64,000 bases of DNA from Palleronia pelagia. GTDB lineage: Bacteria; Pseudomonadota; Alphaproteobacteria; Rhodobacterales; Rhodobacteraceae. This document shows, in pieces, positions 46,065 through 54,678 of this stretch. Every line of letters starts with the position of its first letter. Position 1 is the first letter of the stretch. The position numbers and the translations under genes were made by a program. The DNA lies in NCBI RefSeq assembly GCF_900110115.1, contig NZ_FOCM01000001.1:62001-126000 (forward strand), given 5' to 3'. A model generated the notes under the pieces. The model saw only the letters and a list, made by a program, of their open reading frames with translations. It was not told where the DNA came from and made no database searches.

Positions 46065-47170
46065 TGGCCACGATCTCGCCCTCGCGCCGGTTGCGGCGCA
46101 CGCCCTTTTCCGATGGCAACGAAGCGGCCGGTGTGAAGGGCTACACGGTCTACAACCACATGCTGCTGCCCACCGTCTTCCGCAGCATCGAGGAGGACTA
46201 TCGCCACCTGAAACAGGCGGTGCAGGTCTGGGACGTGGCCTGCGAACGGCAGGTCGAACTGCGCGGTCCCGACGCGGGCCGGCTCATGCAGATGCTGACG
46301 CCCCGCGACCTGCGCGGGATGCTGCCCGGCCAGTGCGCCTACGTGCCGCTGGTGGACGAGACCGGGGGCATGCTGAACGACCCCGTGGCGCTGAAGCTGG
46401 CCGAGGACCGGTGGTGGATCTCGATCGCCGACAGCGACCTGCTGCTGTGGGTCAAGGGTATCGTCTACGGCTACCGGCTGGACGTGCTGGTGGACGAGCC
46501 CGACATCGCGCCCCTGGCCGTGCAGGGTCCGAAGGCCGAGGATCTGGTGGCGCGGGTCTTCGGCGACGGCGTGCGCAAGGTGCGGTTCTTCCGCTTCGGC
46601 TGGTTCGAGTTCGAGGGCACCTGGATGGTCGTCGCGCGCTCGGGCTACTCCAAGCAGGGCGGGTTCGAGATCTACGTGGACGGCTTCGACAACGGCATGC
46701 CGCTCTGGAACGCGCTGATGGAGGCGGGGCGCGATCTGGACGTCCACGCGGGCTGCCCCAACTTGATCGAAAGGATCGAGAGCGGGCTTCTGAGCTATGG
46801 CAACGACATGACGCGCGAGAACACGCCCCACGAATGCGGGTTGGGCCGGTTCTGCGACACGCAGACCGCAATCGGCTGTGTGGGCCGCGACGCCCTGCTG
46901 CGGGTCAGCATGGAAGGCCCCGTGCGCCAGATCCGCGCGCTGGAGCTCGACGCGACATCGGTGCCACCCTGCGACCGCATCTGGAACGTGACGGACGCCC
47001 GCGGCGCGCGCGTGGGCCGCGTCACCTCGGCCGCGCTGTCGCCGGATTTCGGCTGCGGCGTGGCCATCGGCATGGTGCGCATGACCCATTGGGACCCGGG
47101 CACGCACCTGCTGATCCAGGGCCCGGACGGCCCCATCGACGCGCATGTGCGCGAGACATTCTGGAACTGA
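46064..47170 (+). CDS. dmdA: Dimethylsulfoniopropionate demethylase
   Basis: DmdA transfers a methyl group from DMSP to tetrahydrofolate, giving methylmercaptopropionate and 5-methyl-THF. The 368-residue GcvT-fold protein closely matches the Pelagibacter and Ruegeria enzyme as I recall it: SRRLRRTPFSDGNEAAGV, YTVYNHMLLPTVF, QVWDVACERQVE, SGYSKQGGFEIYV and GCPNLIERIESGLLSYGND. These blocks set it apart from plain aminomethyltransferases. It is coupled to the DinB gene and followed 11 bases later by acuI, the known roseobacter arrangement. Confidence 0.94.
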   Translation: MATISPSRRLRRTPFSDGNEAAGVKGYTVYNHMLLPTVFRSIEEDYRHLKQAVQVWDVACERQVELRGPDAGRLMQMLTPRDLRGMLPGQCAYVPLVDETGGMLNDPVALKLAEDRWWISIADSDLLLWVKGIVYGYRLDVLVDEPDIAPLAVQGPKAEDLVARVFGDGVRKVRFFRFGWFEFEGTWMVVARSGYSKQGGFEIYVDGFDNGMPLWNALMEAGRDLDVHAGCPNLIERIESGLLSYGNDMTRENTPHECGLGRFCDTQTAIGCVGRDALLRVSMEGPVRQIRALELDATSVPPCDRIWNVTDARGARVGRVTSAALSPDFGCGVAIGMVRMTHWDPGTHLLIQGPDGPIDAHVRETFWN

Positions 47171-47181
47171 GGGAGAGAGAG

Positions 47182-48177
47182 ATGTTCAAGGCGCTGCTGG
47201 TCGAGAAGGACGACGAGGGCAAGACCCACGCATCCGTGCAGGAGCTGGACGACGACCGCCTGCCCGAGGGCGACGTGACGGTCGCGGTCGAGTATTCCAC
47301 CGTGAACTACAAGGACGGTCTGTGCATCGGGCCGGGCGGTGGCCTCGTCCGCAACTACCCCCACGTGCCCGGCATCGACTATGCCGGCACGGTCGAGAGC
47401 AGCGAGCACGAATGCTACAAGCCCGGCGACAAGGTCGTGCTGACCGGCTGGCGCGTGGGCGAGGCGCATTGGGGCGGCTACGGCCAGAAGGCGCGGGCCA
47501 AGGCCGAATGGCTGGTGCCGCTGCCCGAGGGTCTGAGCACCAAGCAGGCGATGGCCGTGGGCACCGCCGGGTTCACTGCGATGCTGGCCGTCATGGCGTT
47601 GGAGGATCACGGGATTGACCCCGACCGGCCCGAGCCGGTGCTGGTGACCGGCGCCTCGGGCGGGGTGGGGTCGGTGGCCACGGCGATCCTGGCCAACTTG
47701 GGCTACAAGGTCGCCTGCGTCACCGGGCGCCCCGACAACGCCGATTACCTGAAGGATCTGGGCGCCACGCAAATCGTCGCGCGCGAGGATGTGGCCGAGA
47801 CGGTCAAGCGCCCGCTGGAATCCGAGCAGTGGCAGGGGTGCATCGACGCCGTGGGCGGGCCGATGCTGGCGCGCGTCCTGGGGCAGATCTGCTATGGCGG
47901 GTCGGTCGCGGCCGTGGGTCTTGCGGGCGGTGCGGACCTGCCGGCCAAGGTGATCCCGTTCCTTCTGCGCGGTGTGAACCTGCTGGGCATCGACAGCGTG
48001 ATGCAGCCCTACGACAACCGCCTGCGCGCCTGGCAACGGATCGCGAGCGACCTGCCCATGGACAAGCTCGAAGCCATGATCCAGCCCGCGACATTGCAGG
48101 ATTTGCCCCGGCTGGGGTCCGAGATCCTGAAGGGACAGGTGAAGGGCCGCGTGCTGGTCGACGTGGCCGGATCCTGA
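47182..48177 (+). CDS. acuI: Acryloyl-CoA reductase (NADPH)
   Basis: AcuI reduces the toxic acryloyl-CoA formed from DMSP breakdown to propionyl-CoA. The 331-residue MDR-family protein has the AcuI/YhdH features VEYSTVNYKDGL, PHVPGIDYAGTVESS, and the nucleotide-binding TGASGGVGSVATAILANLGY. It has no zinc-binding cysteines. GGGAGAGAG precedes the ATG at 47182. A strong terminator follows. Confidence 0.95.
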   Translation: MFKALLVEKDDEGKTHASVQELDDDRLPEGDVTVAVEYSTVNYKDGLCIGPGGGLVRNYPHVPGIDYAGTVESSEHECYKPGDKVVLTGWRVGEAHWGGYGQKARAKAEWLVPLPEGLSTKQAMAVGTAGFTAMLAVMALEDHGIDPDRPEPVLVTGASGGVGSVATAILANLGYKVACVTGRPDNADYLKDLGATQIVAREDVAETVKRPLESEQWQGCIDAVGGPMLARVLGQICYGGSVAAVGLAGGADLPAKVIPFLLRGVNLLGIDSVMQPYDNRLRAWQRIASDLPMDKLEAMIQPATLQDLPRLGSEILKGQVKGRVLVDVAGS

Positions 48178-48209
48178 ATACCTGAGACGCTCGATGGTCG
48201 GAGATTGCA

Positions 48210-48252
48210 GGGTTCGCCCGGTGTGAAAAGCCGGGCGAACCCACGTCTTTTT
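48210..48252 (+). terminator. Rho-independent terminator of the dmdA-acuI operon
   Basis: A 12-bp perfect stem (GGGTTCGCCCGG with CCGGGCGAACCC) with a 9-base loop is followed, after ACGTC, by TTTTT. Confidence 0.9.
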
Positions 48253-48372
48253 ACATAAATTTTCATTTAGGGGGATCAATCTCGCGCCCCTCCGCGTTAA
48301 ACGGCGGGACGGTGTATGAGGGACGCTCGCGCCGAAATTTACAATAAACCGAGACAAGGAGGGGTAAACGAC

Positions 48373-50028
48373 ATGTCAGACACGACACAGTCACCACAAC
48401 CCGATCTCGACATCCCGACACCCGATGGGGACGTCACAATCATCGAAACGGACTACTCGGTCGGTCAGGATAACGTCGAAGGCGACCTTGGGCCGCTGAA
48501 ATTCGACATTCACAATCCGGTCTTCATGATCTCGTCGCTGACGGTCGTGGCTTTCGTCCTGGTCACGCTGATCTTCCAGGACCAGGCCAGCGCGGCGTTC
48601 AGCTGGATCTTCAACTTCGTCACCACGACGTTCGACTGGTTCTTCCTTATGGCCGCGAACATCTTCGTGGTGTTCTGCCTTTTCCTGTGTGTCTCGCCCT
48701 ATGGCAAGGTGCGCCTGGGCGGCGCCGACGCCAAGCCGGATTTCACCTATTTCTCGTGGTTCGCGATGCTGTTCGCTGCCGGCATGGGCATCGGCCTGAT
48801 GTTCTTCGGCGTGCTCGAGCCCGTGTACCACATGCAGGTGTCGGGACCTCTCGGGCTGGAAGGGCCGTTCACCGACGGCACCCTGAACGAAGAGCAGGTC
48901 GCCGAGGCGCGGGCCCACGGCCTCGCCGCCACGATCTTCCACTGGGCGCTTCATCCCTGGTCGATCTACGCCGTGGTCGCGCTGAGCCTGGCGCTGTTCA
49001 CCTATAACAAGCAGCTGCCGCTTTCGATCCGCTCGGCCTTCTACCCGCTGATGGGCGAACGCGTCTGGGGCTGGCCCGGTCACCTGATCGACCTGATCGC
49101 CGTCTTCGCCACCCTGTTCGGCCTGACCACGTCGCTGGGCCTTGGTGCGCAGCAGGCCACCGCCGGGATGAGCTATGTCTACGGCGTCCCCGACACCATC
49201 AACACGCAGGTCATCGTCATCATGGTCGTGACCGCCATCGCGCTGGTTTCGGTCGTGCGCGGCCTCGACGGCGGCGTGCGGGTGCTGTCGAACATCAACA
49301 TGGTCTTCGCCGCCGCGCTGGTTCTGTTCGTGTTCATCTTCGGGCCGACCGCGCAGATCGTGCGCGATTTCTTCACCGGCCTCGTGACCTACGCGCAGGA
49401 CGTCGTGCCGCTCTCGAACCCGTTCGGCCGCGAGGATGACAGCTTCCGCGAAGGCTGGACCTCGTTCTACTGGGCCTGGTGGATCAGCTGGTCGCCCTTC
49501 GTGGGCCTGTTCATCGCCCGTGTCAGCCGTGGCCGCACCGTGCGTGAGTTCATCACCTGCGTGATCCTGATCCCGACGCTCGTGTCGGTGTTCTGGATGG
49601 CCGTCTTCGGCGGCACCGCGATTACGCAGGTGGTCGAGCAGACGACCGACAGCGGTGTGTACCAGAACGTGATCGGCAGCTACGACGCGTCCATCGCCAT
49701 GTTCGCCATGCTGGGCGAGCTGCCGTTGACCAATGTCCTGTCGACCCTCGCGATCATTCTGGTCCTGGTGTTCTTCATCACCTCGTCGGACTCGGGCTCG
49801 CTGGTCATCGACACGATCACCGCGGGCGGCAAGACCGCCGCGCCCACCGCGCAGCGCGTGTTCTGGGCCACGACCGAGGGCATCGTCGCCATCGTGCTGC
49901 TGATCGGCGGCGGGCTCGAGGCGCTGCAGGCCATGGTGAATGCCACCGGCATCTTCTTCACCTGCGTGCTGCTGGTGCTGTGCTGGTCGCTGCTGCAAGG
50001 TCTGCGGTCCGAGCCCAGGGGCGTCTGA
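48373..50028 (+). CDS. BCCT-family osmolyte transporter (first of two)
   Basis: The 551-residue protein has twelve membrane helices and the BCCT signatures GMGIGLMFFGVLEP, then FHWALHPWSIYAVVALSLALF. The ligand-box region FYWAWWISWSPFVGLFIARVSRGRT holds the Trp residues that cage a quaternary ammonium or sulfonium group. BCCT carriers import betaine, choline, carnitine or DMSP; position after dmdA-acuI makes DMSP plausible. AAGGAGGGG precedes the ATG at 48373. It has its own terminator. Confidence 0.92.
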   Translation: MSDTTQSPQPDLDIPTPDGDVTIIETDYSVGQDNVEGDLGPLKFDIHNPVFMISSLTVVAFVLVTLIFQDQASAAFSWIFNFVTTTFDWFFLMAANIFVVFCLFLCVSPYGKVRLGGADAKPDFTYFSWFAMLFAAGMGIGLMFFGVLEPVYHMQVSGPLGLEGPFTDGTLNEEQVAEARAHGLAATIFHWALHPWSIYAVVALSLALFTYNKQLPLSIRSAFYPLMGERVWGWPGHLIDLIAVFATLFGLTTSLGLGAQQATAGMSYVYGVPDTINTQVIVIMVVTAIALVSVVRGLDGGVRVLSNINMVFAAALVLFVFIFGPTAQIVRDFFTGLVTYAQDVVPLSNPFGREDDSFREGWTSFYWAWWISWSPFVGLFIARVSRGRTVREFITCVILIPTLVSVFWMAVFGGTAITQVVEQTTDSGVYQNVIGSYDASIAMFAMLGELPLTNVLSTLAIILVLVFFITSSDSGSLVIDTITAGGKTAAPTAQRVFWATTEGIVAIVLLIGGGLEALQAMVNATGIFFTCVLLVLCWSLLQGLRSEPRGV

Positions 50029-50065
50029 CCCTACGGCGCGCCCCGCGCGCCACCTGAAAGACGAG

Positions 50066-50101
50066 ACACCCGGCCGGAGAAATCCGGTCGGGTGTTTTTT
50101 T
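50066..50101 (+). terminator. Rho-independent terminator of the first BCCT gene
   Basis: Arms ACACCCGGCCGG and CCGGTCGGGTGT pair over 12 bases with one G-U pair and a 6-base loop. They are followed directly by six more T residues (50096-50101). Confidence 0.93.
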
Positions 50102-50112
50102 ACATAGCGCGT

Positions 50113-50140
50113 TTGAAATGAGGCCGTCTCAAGATATAGT
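50113..50140 (+). promoter_or_regulatory. Sigma-70 promoter of the second BCCT gene
   Basis: TTGAAA (50113-50118) and TATAGT (50135-50140) are separated by 16 bases, predicting a start near 50147, about 75 bases before the gene. Its own promoter and the preceding terminator imply independent control of the two carriers. Confidence 0.65.
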
Positions 50141-50221
50141 CCAAACAACGCTCCCAGAAAACAGACCTACAAAATGTGGATCGGGTCGCGGCACGCGGCC
50201 CCGGCAGAGGGACTATATTCA

Positions 50222-51886
50222 ATGAAACCACCGATAACCGAGATCGACATCAAGACCGCCGACGGCGGCTTCTACGATGGCTTCACCACCCACGTGACAA
50301 TCACGGCAAAGCTGATCATCGGCGCGCTCATCGTCTGGGCCGTGGCATTTCCCGAGCAGGCCGGCGCCTTCCTGTCCAACATCAACAGCTTCATCCTGGC
50401 GTTCTTCAACCTCTGGTACATCTACGCGATCGCGCTGTTCCTTCTGACGTGCTTCATCCTCGCGGCGGTCCCGAGTTCGGGGAAGCTGAAGCTCGGGCTC
50501 GATCACGAGAAGCCCGAATTCGACAACTTCTCGTGGTTCTCGATGATGTTCGGGGCCGGCATCGGGATTGGCATGCTGACCTTCGCCACAGCCGAGCCGC
50601 TGTATCACTGGCAGTCGAACCCGCAGACGATCCAGGGCCTCACCACCGAGTCCGGGGCCGACAACGTGCGCGCGGCCTACCAGTGGTCGTTCCTCCATTG
50701 GGGGCTGGGCGCCTGGGGCGCCTATGCGCTGGCGGGCCTGGGACTTGCGTTCTTCAGCTATCGCCGCGGCCTGCCGCTGACCATCCGGTCATCGCTGACG
50801 CCGCTGTTCGGCGAGCGTATGGCGGGCCGCACCGGGCACGTGGTCGACGTGGTCGCCGTGGTCGCGACCGTGCTGGGCGTGGCGCAGACGCTGGGCTTCG
50901 GGGTCGAGCAGTTCATCGCGGGTCTCGAGCGGATCGGCTTCGGGTCGTGGCTGACGCGCCCGGACGGTGATGGCGGAACGACCTCGACCACCGCAGGCAT
51001 CATCTTCGCGCTGGTCGTCATCATGGGCGCCTCGACCCTGTCGGCGCTGTCGGGCGTGGGCAAGGGCATCAAGTGGCTGTCCAACATCAACATGGGCTTG
51101 TCGTTCTTCCTGCTGGCCTTCTTCGTGATCTTCGGGTCGACCTTCTTCGGGCTGTCGGCGCTGTTCGTCGGCATCTGGGACTACCTGGTCGCGCTGCCGG
51201 GCATGCTGTTCACCGTCTGGGATGCCGATGCCGCCGGCGTCGAGGGCGAGCTTGGCGACTGGCAGGCCGCGTGGTCGGTCTTCTACTGGGCCTGGTGGAT
51301 CGCCTTCGCGCCGTTCGTGGGCCTGTTCCTCGCCCGCATTTCCAAGGGCCGAACCATCCGCGAGTACGTTCTGGGTGCGCTGATCGTGCCGTCGCTCATG
51401 TGCTTCGTCTGGTTCGCGCTGGTGGGTGGCACGGCCATCGACCTCGAGCTGAGCGGCACGGCCGATGGCGCCATCGTCGGTGCGGGGCAGGAGGATCAGC
51501 TGTTCGCGATGCTGGCCGTCATGCTGCAGCCCGCGCTGGCCTGGATCTTCTCGGTCATCGTCGTGGTGCTACTGCTGACCTACCTGGTCACCTCGGCGGA
51601 CTCGGCGGTTCTGATCATCAACACGATCAACGCCGCGGGCGACGAGGGCCCGAAGGCGCGCCCGCACATCCTGTTCTGGGGTGCGGCGCTGGGCCTCGTC
51701 GTCGGGTCGCTGTTGATCGGCGGGGGCCTGTCGGCCGTGCAGACGGCCATGGTGATCGGCGCGCTGCCCTTCTCGGTGGTGATGGTGCTGATGTGCGTCG
51801 CGCTCTTCAAGGCCGTCTACCGCGACTACAAGCGCGAGCAGCAGGGCATCCCGACGCTCTACGATCCGGCCCAGCCGGCCGAGTAG
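50222..51886 (+). CDS. BCCT-family osmolyte transporter (second of two)
   Basis: The 554-residue protein has the BCCT layout of twelve helices: GIGIGMLTFATAEPLYHW, FLHWGLGAWGAYALAGLGLAFF, and FYWAWWIAFAPFVGLFLARISKGRT. The ligand-box has Ala-Phe where the first carrier has Ser-Trp (WWIAFAPF against WWISWSPF), so substrate range may differ. The ATG at 50222 follows GAGGGAC. A strong hairpin lies 16 bases after the stop. Confidence 0.92.
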   Translation: MKPPITEIDIKTADGGFYDGFTTHVTITAKLIIGALIVWAVAFPEQAGAFLSNINSFILAFFNLWYIYAIALFLLTCFILAAVPSSGKLKLGLDHEKPEFDNFSWFSMMFGAGIGIGMLTFATAEPLYHWQSNPQTIQGLTTESGADNVRAAYQWSFLHWGLGAWGAYALAGLGLAFFSYRRGLPLTIRSSLTPLFGERMAGRTGHVVDVVAVVATVLGVAQTLGFGVEQFIAGLERIGFGSWLTRPDGDGGTTSTTAGIIFALVVIMGASTLSALSGVGKGIKWLSNINMGLSFFLLAFFVIFGSTFFGLSALFVGIWDYLVALPGMLFTVWDADAAGVEGELGDWQAAWSVFYWAWWIAFAPFVGLFLARISKGRTIREYVLGALIVPSLMCFVWFALVGGTAIDLELSGTADGAIVGAGQEDQLFAMLAVMLQPALAWIFSVIVVVLLLTYLVTSADSAVLIINTINAAGDEGPKARPHILFWGAALGLVVGSLLIGGGLSAVQTAMVIGALPFSVVMVLMCVALFKAVYRDYKREQQGIPTLYDPAQPAE

Positions 51887-51902
51887 ACAGCAGGCTGACC
51901 GG

Positions 51903-51927
51903 GGGCCGCGCCACGACGGCGCGGCCC
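51903..51927 (+). terminator. Probable terminator after the second BCCT gene
   Basis: A perfect 10-bp stem (GGGCCGCGCC with GGCGCGGCCC) has a 5-base loop. The tail TTGATC is short in T, so efficiency is uncertain. Confidence 0.65.
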
Positions 51928-51978
51928 TTGATCGACGGCCCGGCGTCCTAGCTTGCTGGTGCGAGCGAGAGGACGGCC

Positions 51979-53400
51979 ATGGCAGACAATTCCCCCATCA
52001 TCCTGTGGATTCGCCGCGACCTGCGGCTGAGCGACCATCCCGCGCTGGACCGCGCCGCCGCGACGGGCCGCCCGGTGATCCCCGTTTTCGTGCATGACGA
52101 GGTGGTGGAAGGCCATGGCGCCGCGCCCAAGTGGCGGCTGGGACTCGGTGTTCGGTCGTTCGCCGAGCGCCTGGAAGGGATCGGCTCGCGCCTGATTCTG
52201 CGGCGGGGCGAAGCGGTGAAGGTGCTTCAGCAGCTGGTGGACGAGACCGGCGCCACGACCGTGTGGTGGACCCGCGCCTACGATCCCGACAGCATCCGCC
52301 GCGACGAGGGCGTGAAATCCGCGCTGACGGGGCAGGGGACCGAGGCGGGCAGCGTGCCGGGCCACCTCCTGTTCGAGCCCTGGACGGTCGAGACGCAGCA
52401 GGGCGGGTTCTACAAGGTCTACACCCCCTACAAGCGCGCGGTGTGGGATCGCGAGGTCTCGCCCACGCTCAGCGCGCCGTCCGAGCTGCGGCCGCCGGAC
52501 AGCTGGCCCGACAGCGACGACCTGGACGACTGGCAGATGGGCGCGGCCATGGATCGCGGCGCCGAAATCGTCGCGGGGTTCGTCAATGTCGGCGAAGAAG
52601 CCGCGCAGCAACGGCTGGCCGCCTTCGCCCGCGACGGCATCGCCGACTACGACGACCTGCGCGATCTGCCGGCGAAGGATGGCACCTCGAACCTGAGCGA
52701 GAACCTGACCTACGGCGAAATCTCGGCCCGCGCCTGCTATCACGCCGGGATGCGCGCCATCGACGATGACAAGGCGGGCGCAACCGCCTGGGTGGAAGAG
52801 CTGATCTGGCGCGAATTCGCCTATCACCTCGTCTATCACACACCCAGGTTGGTGTCGGGCAACTGGCGCGAGGAATGGGACAAGTTCCCCTGGAACGAGG
52901 ACGAGCGCGTGGCCGAGGTGAAGGCCTGGAAACAGGGCCGCACCGGCATCCGCTTCGTCGACGCCGCCATGCGCGAGATGTACGTGACCGGCCGGATGCA
53001 CAACCGGTCCCGCATGGTCGTTGCAAGCTACCTGAGCAAGCACCTGATGTGCCACTGGAAGATCGGGATGAAGTGGTTCGAGGACTGCCTGGTCGACTGG
53101 GATCCGGCCAGCAACGCCATGGGCTGGCAGTGGTCCGCAGGATCGGGGCCCGACGCGACCCCCTATTTCCGCGTCTTCAACCCGGTGACGCAGCTGGACA
53201 AGTTCGACAAGAACCGCGCCTACGCCGACCGCTGGATCGCCGAGGGGAAATCGGACCCGCATCCCGACGCGCTGAAATACTTCGAGGCGATCCCGCGGCG
53301 CTGGCCCATGTCGCCCGATGACGATTACCCCGAACCTGTGGTCAGCCACAAAGAGGGGCGCGAGCGGGCGCTGGAGACCTACCAGAACCGCGATTTCTGA
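51979..53400 (+). CDS. phrB: Deoxyribodipyrimidine photolyase
   Basis: Photolyase uses blue light and FADH to split cyclobutane pyrimidine dimers. The 473-residue class I protein has the N-terminal antenna domain (LWIRRDLRLSDHPALD) and the C-terminal FAD domain. The latter includes ELIWREFAYHLVYH, the flavin/DNA block GIRFVDAAMREMYVTGRMHNRSRM, and DWDPASNAMGWQWSAGSGPDA. GAGAGGACGG precedes the ATG. No LexA box is seen upstream. Confidence 0.95.
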   Translation: MADNSPIILWIRRDLRLSDHPALDRAAATGRPVIPVFVHDEVVEGHGAAPKWRLGLGVRSFAERLEGIGSRLILRRGEAVKVLQQLVDETGATTVWWTRAYDPDSIRRDEGVKSALTGQGTEAGSVPGHLLFEPWTVETQQGGFYKVYTPYKRAVWDREVSPTLSAPSELRPPDSWPDSDDLDDWQMGAAMDRGAEIVAGFVNVGEEAAQQRLAAFARDGIADYDDLRDLPAKDGTSNLSENLTYGEISARACYHAGMRAIDDDKAGATAWVEELIWREFAYHLVYHTPRLVSGNWREEWDKFPWNEDERVAEVKAWKQGRTGIRFVDAAMREMYVTGRMHNRSRMVVASYLSKHLMCHWKIGMKWFEDCLVDWDPASNAMGWQWSAGSGPDATPYFRVFNPVTQLDKFDKNRAYADRWIAEGKSDPHPDALKYFEAIPRRWPMSPDDDYPEPVVSHKEGRERALETYQNRDF

Positions 53401-53452
53401 TCGGCTCACGTCCGCGTGTGCGACCCGTCGCGCGGTGGACACGATACGCGGG

Positions 53453-53806
53453 ATGGGTATGTTCCGTCGCATGTCCGTGATCCGCACGATCCTGCTGGCC
53501 GCCTTGACCGCCCTGCTTTTGCCGTGGGCCGCCTACGCGAGCCCGATGGCCGGCGCGGCCCTTGGCGGGTCCGCCGCGTCCGCCGAGATGGGCGATCTGC
53601 GCGCTTCCGGGGTGGACGTCGCTTCGGCGAAACGCGACTGCAAGGGCAAATCGATCCTCGGAGCGTCTTGCGGCCCCGATCTAGCGATCGCGACGGACGC
53701 AGGCTTTACGCGGCCCGCGGAAGTCTCGGTGCCCAGATCGCACATGGATGCGACATCGTCGCCACGCCGGGTGGCATGGGCCGTCTGGGATCCGCCGCGC
53801 GGTTGA
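53453..53806 (+). CDS. Small secreted protein of unknown function
   Basis: The 117-residue product has an N-terminal signal peptide (MSVIRTILLAALTALLLPWAAYA, cleavage near AYA-SP) and a Cys-containing mature part with KRDCKGKSILGASCGPDLAIA. The two Cys could form a disulfide. I do not recognise a family. Start choice among ATG 53453, 53459 and 53471 is uncertain, since no clear ribosome site is seen. It lies between photolyase and an L,D-transpeptidase. Confidence 0.55.
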   Translation: MGMFRRMSVIRTILLAALTALLLPWAAYASPMAGAALGGSAASAEMGDLRASGVDVASAKRDCKGKSILGASCGPDLAIATDAGFTRPAEVSVPRSHMDATSSPRRVAWAVWDPPRG

Positions 53807-53870
53807 GCTTTCGCTTGCCCAATCGCCGAGAACACCCTAACGCCCAGATCGAAATTCACGAGGTTATACG

Positions 53871-54572
53871 ATGATCTCCCGCCGTTTTCTCATGGCCAGT
53901 GCCGGTGCCGCCGCGCTTCAGGCCTGTGCCCGCACTCCAGCCCCCGAGGTGTCGCGGACCGCGACCCCCGCCGTGACGCTTCCGGCACCGGTGCCCGCCG
54001 CCTATGGCGCAATCACCGACGAGCCGTTTCCGATCCCGGCCATCCAGCCCGGCGTGGTCGATCCGCGCCTGTTCCGGCAAGTGGTTGCCTCGCCGCGGCC
54101 CGACATGGAAGAAGGCTCGATCCTGGTCGATCCCGACGCGGCTTACCTGTGGCTCATGCAGGAAGACGGCAACGCCCTGCGCTACGGCGTCAGCGTGGGC
54201 GCCGCCGGGTTCGGCTGGTGGGGCGAGGCCAAGCTGCAATACAAGCGCAAGTGGCCGCGCTGGACCCCGCCCGACGAGATGGTCGAGCGTCGCCCCGAGT
54301 TCGAGCCCTATTCCATCGCCAATGGCGGCATGCCGGGCGGCCCCGACAACCCCCTGGGCGCGCGGGCGCACTACCTGTTCCAGAACGGCGAGGATACGCT
54401 CTACCGGATCCACGGGGCCTGCGAGCCCGCCTATCTTGGCAAGGCGGTGTCGTCGGGCTGTATTCGCATGCTCGATCACGACGCGATCGATCTCTACGAG
54501 CGTGTCCGCGATGGCGTGCGGGTCGTGGTGCTGCCGTCCCTGATGCCCGACCCGCTGAAGACGATCTACTAG
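53871..54572 (+). CDS. L,D-transpeptidase (YkuD family), probable lipoprotein
   Basis: YkuD enzymes form 3-3 cross-links in peptidoglycan or attach proteins to it. The 233-residue protein has the catalytic block YRIHGACEPAYLGKAVSSGC followed by IRM, with His and the nucleophile Cys in SSGCIRM. The N-terminus (ISRRFLMASAGAAALQAC) combines a twin-Arg-like start with a lipobox LQAC, so it is probably a lipoprotein exported to the periplasm. It is upstream of a CFA-type gene after 106 bases. Confidence 0.9.
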   Translation: MISRRFLMASAGAAALQACARTPAPEVSRTATPAVTLPAPVPAAYGAITDEPFPIPAIQPGVVDPRLFRQVVASPRPDMEEGSILVDPDAAYLWLMQEDGNALRYGVSVGAAGFGWWGEAKLQYKRKWPRWTPPDEMVERRPEFEPYSIANGGMPGGPDNPLGARAHYLFQNGEDTLYRIHGACEPAYLGKAVSSGCIRMLDHDAIDLYERVRDGVRVVVLPSLMPDPLKTIY

Positions 54573-54678
54573 GCAGCGTGACGATCCTGCGGCGAGTGTC
54601 GCAACGTAAACCGCTGATTTCCAGTGGCAGGACCGGGGGTGGGCCTTTAGCTTCCTCGAGAACATCACGGGGAGCACG

